NCBI GenBank assembly: GCA_049509675.1
Contig: JBEKZQ010000455.1
Coordinates: 1 to 5,020 of the forward strand
Length of the DNA stretch: 5,020 bases
From: JBEKZQ01 sp049509675
GTDB lineage: Bacteria > Planctomycetota > Planctomycetia > Pirellulales > Thermoguttaceae
Direction of reading: 5' to 3'
Below, piece by piece: positions 3,553 to 5,020 of the stretch. The position numbers and the translations under genes were made by a program. Below the pieces are notes generated by a model that ran no database searches, had not been told where the DNA came from, and saw only the letters and a program-made list of their open reading frames with translations. Within the stretch, counting starts at the first letter, position 1. Each line of letters opens with the position of its first letter.

Positions 3553-5020
3553 GTGAGCGACGAAACGACGATTTCCGAATACCGTTGCCCGGGCGAGGGG
3601 TATCCGATCGCGCGGGCCGTCCATTTGGGGCGGCTGGCGCGTTTTTGTCCCAAATGTCGCCGATGTTTGCACCGCCACGACACCCACGGTCTGTCGGCCC
3701 GACAGATCCGGCGGCTGGGGGAAGTTGCGGCCGGGCGGCCGCCGCAGCCACTGTTTGATGAGGACGGGATGGCAGGCGCGACCCCCAACGCGATTGGGCC
3801 TGAGCAGGCCCGCCGGGCGGCCGTGGCCCTGGGCCTTCTCTTGCAACAAGGGCCGGCGGAAAAAGAGGCTCTTCCGGGGTTTGGCGGAGAACGTGGGAAA
3901 ACGGGTGCCACGGTTGGCTTGCCCAACCGTGCCCTCCACACTGCTGGACAAGCCGGGCACCGACCGGAGGTTGGTCGTGGCACCCACCTGCCTTGTGCCG
4001 CAACGCATCCCCGATTGCCCGCGCAGGCTGCGGACCGCCGGCCCACGGTGCTCTTGGGCGGCGACGATCGGCCCTGGACGGCCGCCTGCTTCGCCGCCGC
4101 CAGCGAAGGGCTGCGCTGGAGCGGCTGCCACGTCGTCGACATCGGCCCGGCCAGCGCGCCCTGTCTGGCCGATACGCTGCAACGGCTCCGTGCCGCGGGC
4201 GGTTTGTTGATCCACAATCCGAGCGAGCGAGAGCACCTCGTGGGGCTGAAGTTCTGGGGCCCTGGCGCTCAGCCGCTTGCCCGGCACGACTTGGCGCGGG
4301 TCGAACAGCTCTTCCACGTGCCGCCGGATCGCCCCACGCGCGTCTATGGTTCGCTCGACCGGCTACCGGCCGAGAGCGGCTATCTGGCCCACATCGCGCC
4401 CTGCTATCATGCCATGCGTCCCTTGCAGTGGGTGCTCCACTCTGCTTGCACTCCGTTGGTCGGCTACATCCGTCAACTGAGCGCGCGGGTGGCCTGCCGC
4501 GTCACCGTGGTCGCTGCCGCGGGCGAACGGCTGGGAGCACAGGTGCTCGTGCATGGTTCCCACTTCGGACTTCACGTCGACGGCCAAGGCGAATCCTGCC
4601 AATGGTTCGACGAAGCGGGCCGCGCCGTTGCGGCCGAGCGAATGTTCCTGCTCATGTCCGGGGACTGGTCCATTTTTCGGCCAAATGGCGTTGCGCTGGC
4701 CAACCAATCGCTGGCCGAAAATATGGACCTGTCCCCCTTGAGGCCCGAGAATCGCAACGTGATCCTGGAAGAAGATTCGTCGCCCGAGCTTCAGCGCGAG
4801 CTTCAGGCGCGGGGCTTCACCGTGGTACGCAGCGGCGCCGCACGGGCCGAAATGGCTGCGGCCATGCACACGCACGAGGCCGTCCTGGGCGGCGGACCCA
4901 GCGGACGTTTCTGGCACCCCAAAGGCACGGTCGCCCTGCCGGACGCCCTGATGACGCTCACGCTGCTGTTGCTGCTCCTGAGCCGCAACGATCGGCCGCT
5001 TTCGACAGTCCTCGACGCCG
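3553..5020 (+). CDS. Phosphohexomutase-fold (PGM/PMM-like) protein, probable pseudoenzyme with N-terminal Cys cluster; 3' end outside window
   Basis: 489 residues are visible. GTG 3553 is the first start after an in-frame TAG (3544) and follows a promoter directly. The N terminus has C12 and C32-x2-C35-x2-C38 with nearby His (24, 40, 42), a possible metal site. Domain I (about 165-255) has VLLGGDDRPW, matching the family's G.D.R. strand. Domain II is about 285-369 and domain III 396-489, ending in the DALMTLTLLL helix; domain IV lies past the edge. Key loops are altered. The Ser loop TASHNP is reduced to LLIHNPS (218-224), with no Ser before HN. The metal loop DGDGDR reads DGQGES (343-348). 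The sugar loop GGE.SG reads GGGPSG (446-451). Phosphate transfer is therefore unlikely; a sugar-phosphate sensing or structural role is a guess. Residues 117-145 and 370-395 come from palindromic repeats. The frame has no stop, so the gene is not simply dead. Confidence 0.78.
   Translation, partial: MSDETTISEYRCPGEGYPIARAVHLGRLARFCPKCRRCLHRHDTHGLSARQIRRLGEVAAGRPPQPLFDEDGMAGATPNAIGPEQARRAAVALGLLLQQGPAEKEALPGFGGERGKTGATVGLPNRALHTAGQAGHRPEVGRGTHLPCAATHPRLPAQAADRRPTVLLGGDDRPWTAACFAAASEGLRWSGCHVVDIGPASAPCLADTLQRLRAAGGLLIHNPSEREHLVGLKFWGPGAQPLARHDLARVEQLFHVPPDRPTRVYGSLDRLPAESGYLAHIAPCYHAMRPLQWVLHSACTPLVGYIRQLSARVACRVTVVAAAGERLGAQVLVHGSHFGLHVDGQGESCQWFDEAGRAVAAERMFLLMSGDWSIFRPNGVALANQSLAENMDLSPLRPENRNVILEEDSSPELQRELQARGFTVVRSGAARAEMAAAMHTHEAVLGGGPSGRFWHPKGTVALPDALMTLTLLLLLLSRNDRPLSTVLDA
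3903..3985 (+). repeat. Family 2 composite palindromic element inside the mutase-like gene
   Basis: The ends are 10-bp inverted repeats, GGGTGCCACG (3903-3912) and CGTGGCACCC (3976-3985). Inside are a 9-bp perfect stem CACGGTTGG/CCAACCGTG (3909-3917, 3923-3931) and a second unit, CACTGCTGGACAAGCC plus GGGCACC (3939-3961). On the minus strand the first unit reads GCAC-stem-GGCAAGCC-stem-GTGGCACCC, the same plan as 1296-1317 and 1425-1446. It encodes residues 117-145, in the linker between the Cys cluster and domain I. Confidence 0.65.
4660..4736 (-). repeat. Family 1 palindromic element, copy C, in frame inside the mutase-like gene
   Basis: The left arm spans 4660-4682 (GGGGACTGGTCCATTTTTCG and on) and the right arm 4713-4736. 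They pair over 23 bp with one A/T mismatch and one bulged base, making this the longest and best-preserved copy. Judged by the arm with the extra base (CATATTTTCGG), it is inverted relative to copies A and B. The codons run GDWSIFRPNG...LAENMDLSP (residues 370-395) without a stop. It sits in the hinge between domains II and III. Confidence 0.88.

Noticed and set aside
3362..4003. Upstream extension of the HEAT gene frame to 4003
   Set aside because: The extra 214 residues are Arg/Pro/Ser-rich, overlap the mutase-like gene on the other strand, and would bury the signal peptide. A promoter lies just upstream of ATG 3361.
3538..4317. Minus-strand ORFs (3538-4317 and 3414-4217) opposite the mutase-like gene
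   Set aside because: They are low-complexity shadow frames. The plus-strand GTG frame shows consistent PGM-fold motifs through 5020.
1357..4690. CGGCCAAATGGC shared by the loop of copy A (1357-1368) and the plus strand of copy C (4678-4689)
   Set aside because: In copy C it overlaps the left arm, and in copy A it lies mid-loop. The positions do not correspond, so it is more likely chance or a degraded arm than a conserved loop motif.
4363..4917. Minus-strand ORF of 184 codons
   Set aside because: It is antisense to domains II and III of the mutase-like protein. It is open mainly because of GC-biased third positions and the palindromic repeat.

Overview
The window looks like chromosomal DNA from a GC-rich planctomycete, probably of the Pirellulales/Gemmatales type. 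This is inferred from four things: a GARHxAA-type diadenylate cyclase, a HEAT-repeat lipoprotein, a DUF1080-type remnant, and many short palindromic repeats between and inside genes. No rRNA, tRNA or CRISPR array was seen.

Layout. Positions 1-204 (+) are the 3' end of a probable GT4-type glycosyltransferase. Positions about 366-1049 are a small IS200/REP-type unit: a Y1/HUH transposase (477-932, -) bracketed by two copies of a 25-bp hairpin sequence in inverted orientation. Positions 1158-1296 (-) are a truncated 3' remnant of a DUF1080-type gene. It breaks off at a cluster of palindromic repeats (1296-1446). Positions 1462-2415 (-) encode a diadenylate cyclase with a DisA_N-type catalytic domain at its C terminus. 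Positions 2663-3361 (-) encode a HEAT-repeat lipoprotein. From 3553 to the window edge (+) runs a long, incomplete gene that was not obvious as an ORF because it starts with GTG and runs off the end. It encodes a phosphohexomutase-like (PGM/PMM fold) protein with an N-terminal Cys cluster.

The lipoprotein gene and the phosphohexomutase-like gene are divergent and share a 191-bp spacer. Each side has a sigma70-like promoter, and the one for the mutase-like gene lies so close to the GTG that the mRNA may be leaderless.

The most interesting signal is the mutase-like gene. The catalytic Ser loop, the metal-binding loop and the sugar-binding loop of the family are all altered, which suggests a pseudoenzyme. 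The reading frame also passes through two palindromic repeat elements of families found in the intergenic spacers of the same window: about 83 bp encoding residues 117-145, and 77-78 bp encoding residues 370-395. This resembles in-frame palindromic elements known from Rickettsia. Two repeat families are defined here. Family 1 has GGTCCAT(G/A)TTTTCGG...CCGAAAAATGGACC arms, about 62 bp apart end to end, in three copies. Family 2 has cores such as GCACTGGCAAAGCC and GTGGCACC ends, in at least four units. I see no metabolic pathway linking all the genes. c-di-AMP signalling (diadenylate cyclase) and envelope/carbohydrate functions (glycosyltransferase, lipoprotein, mutase-like protein) are the themes.
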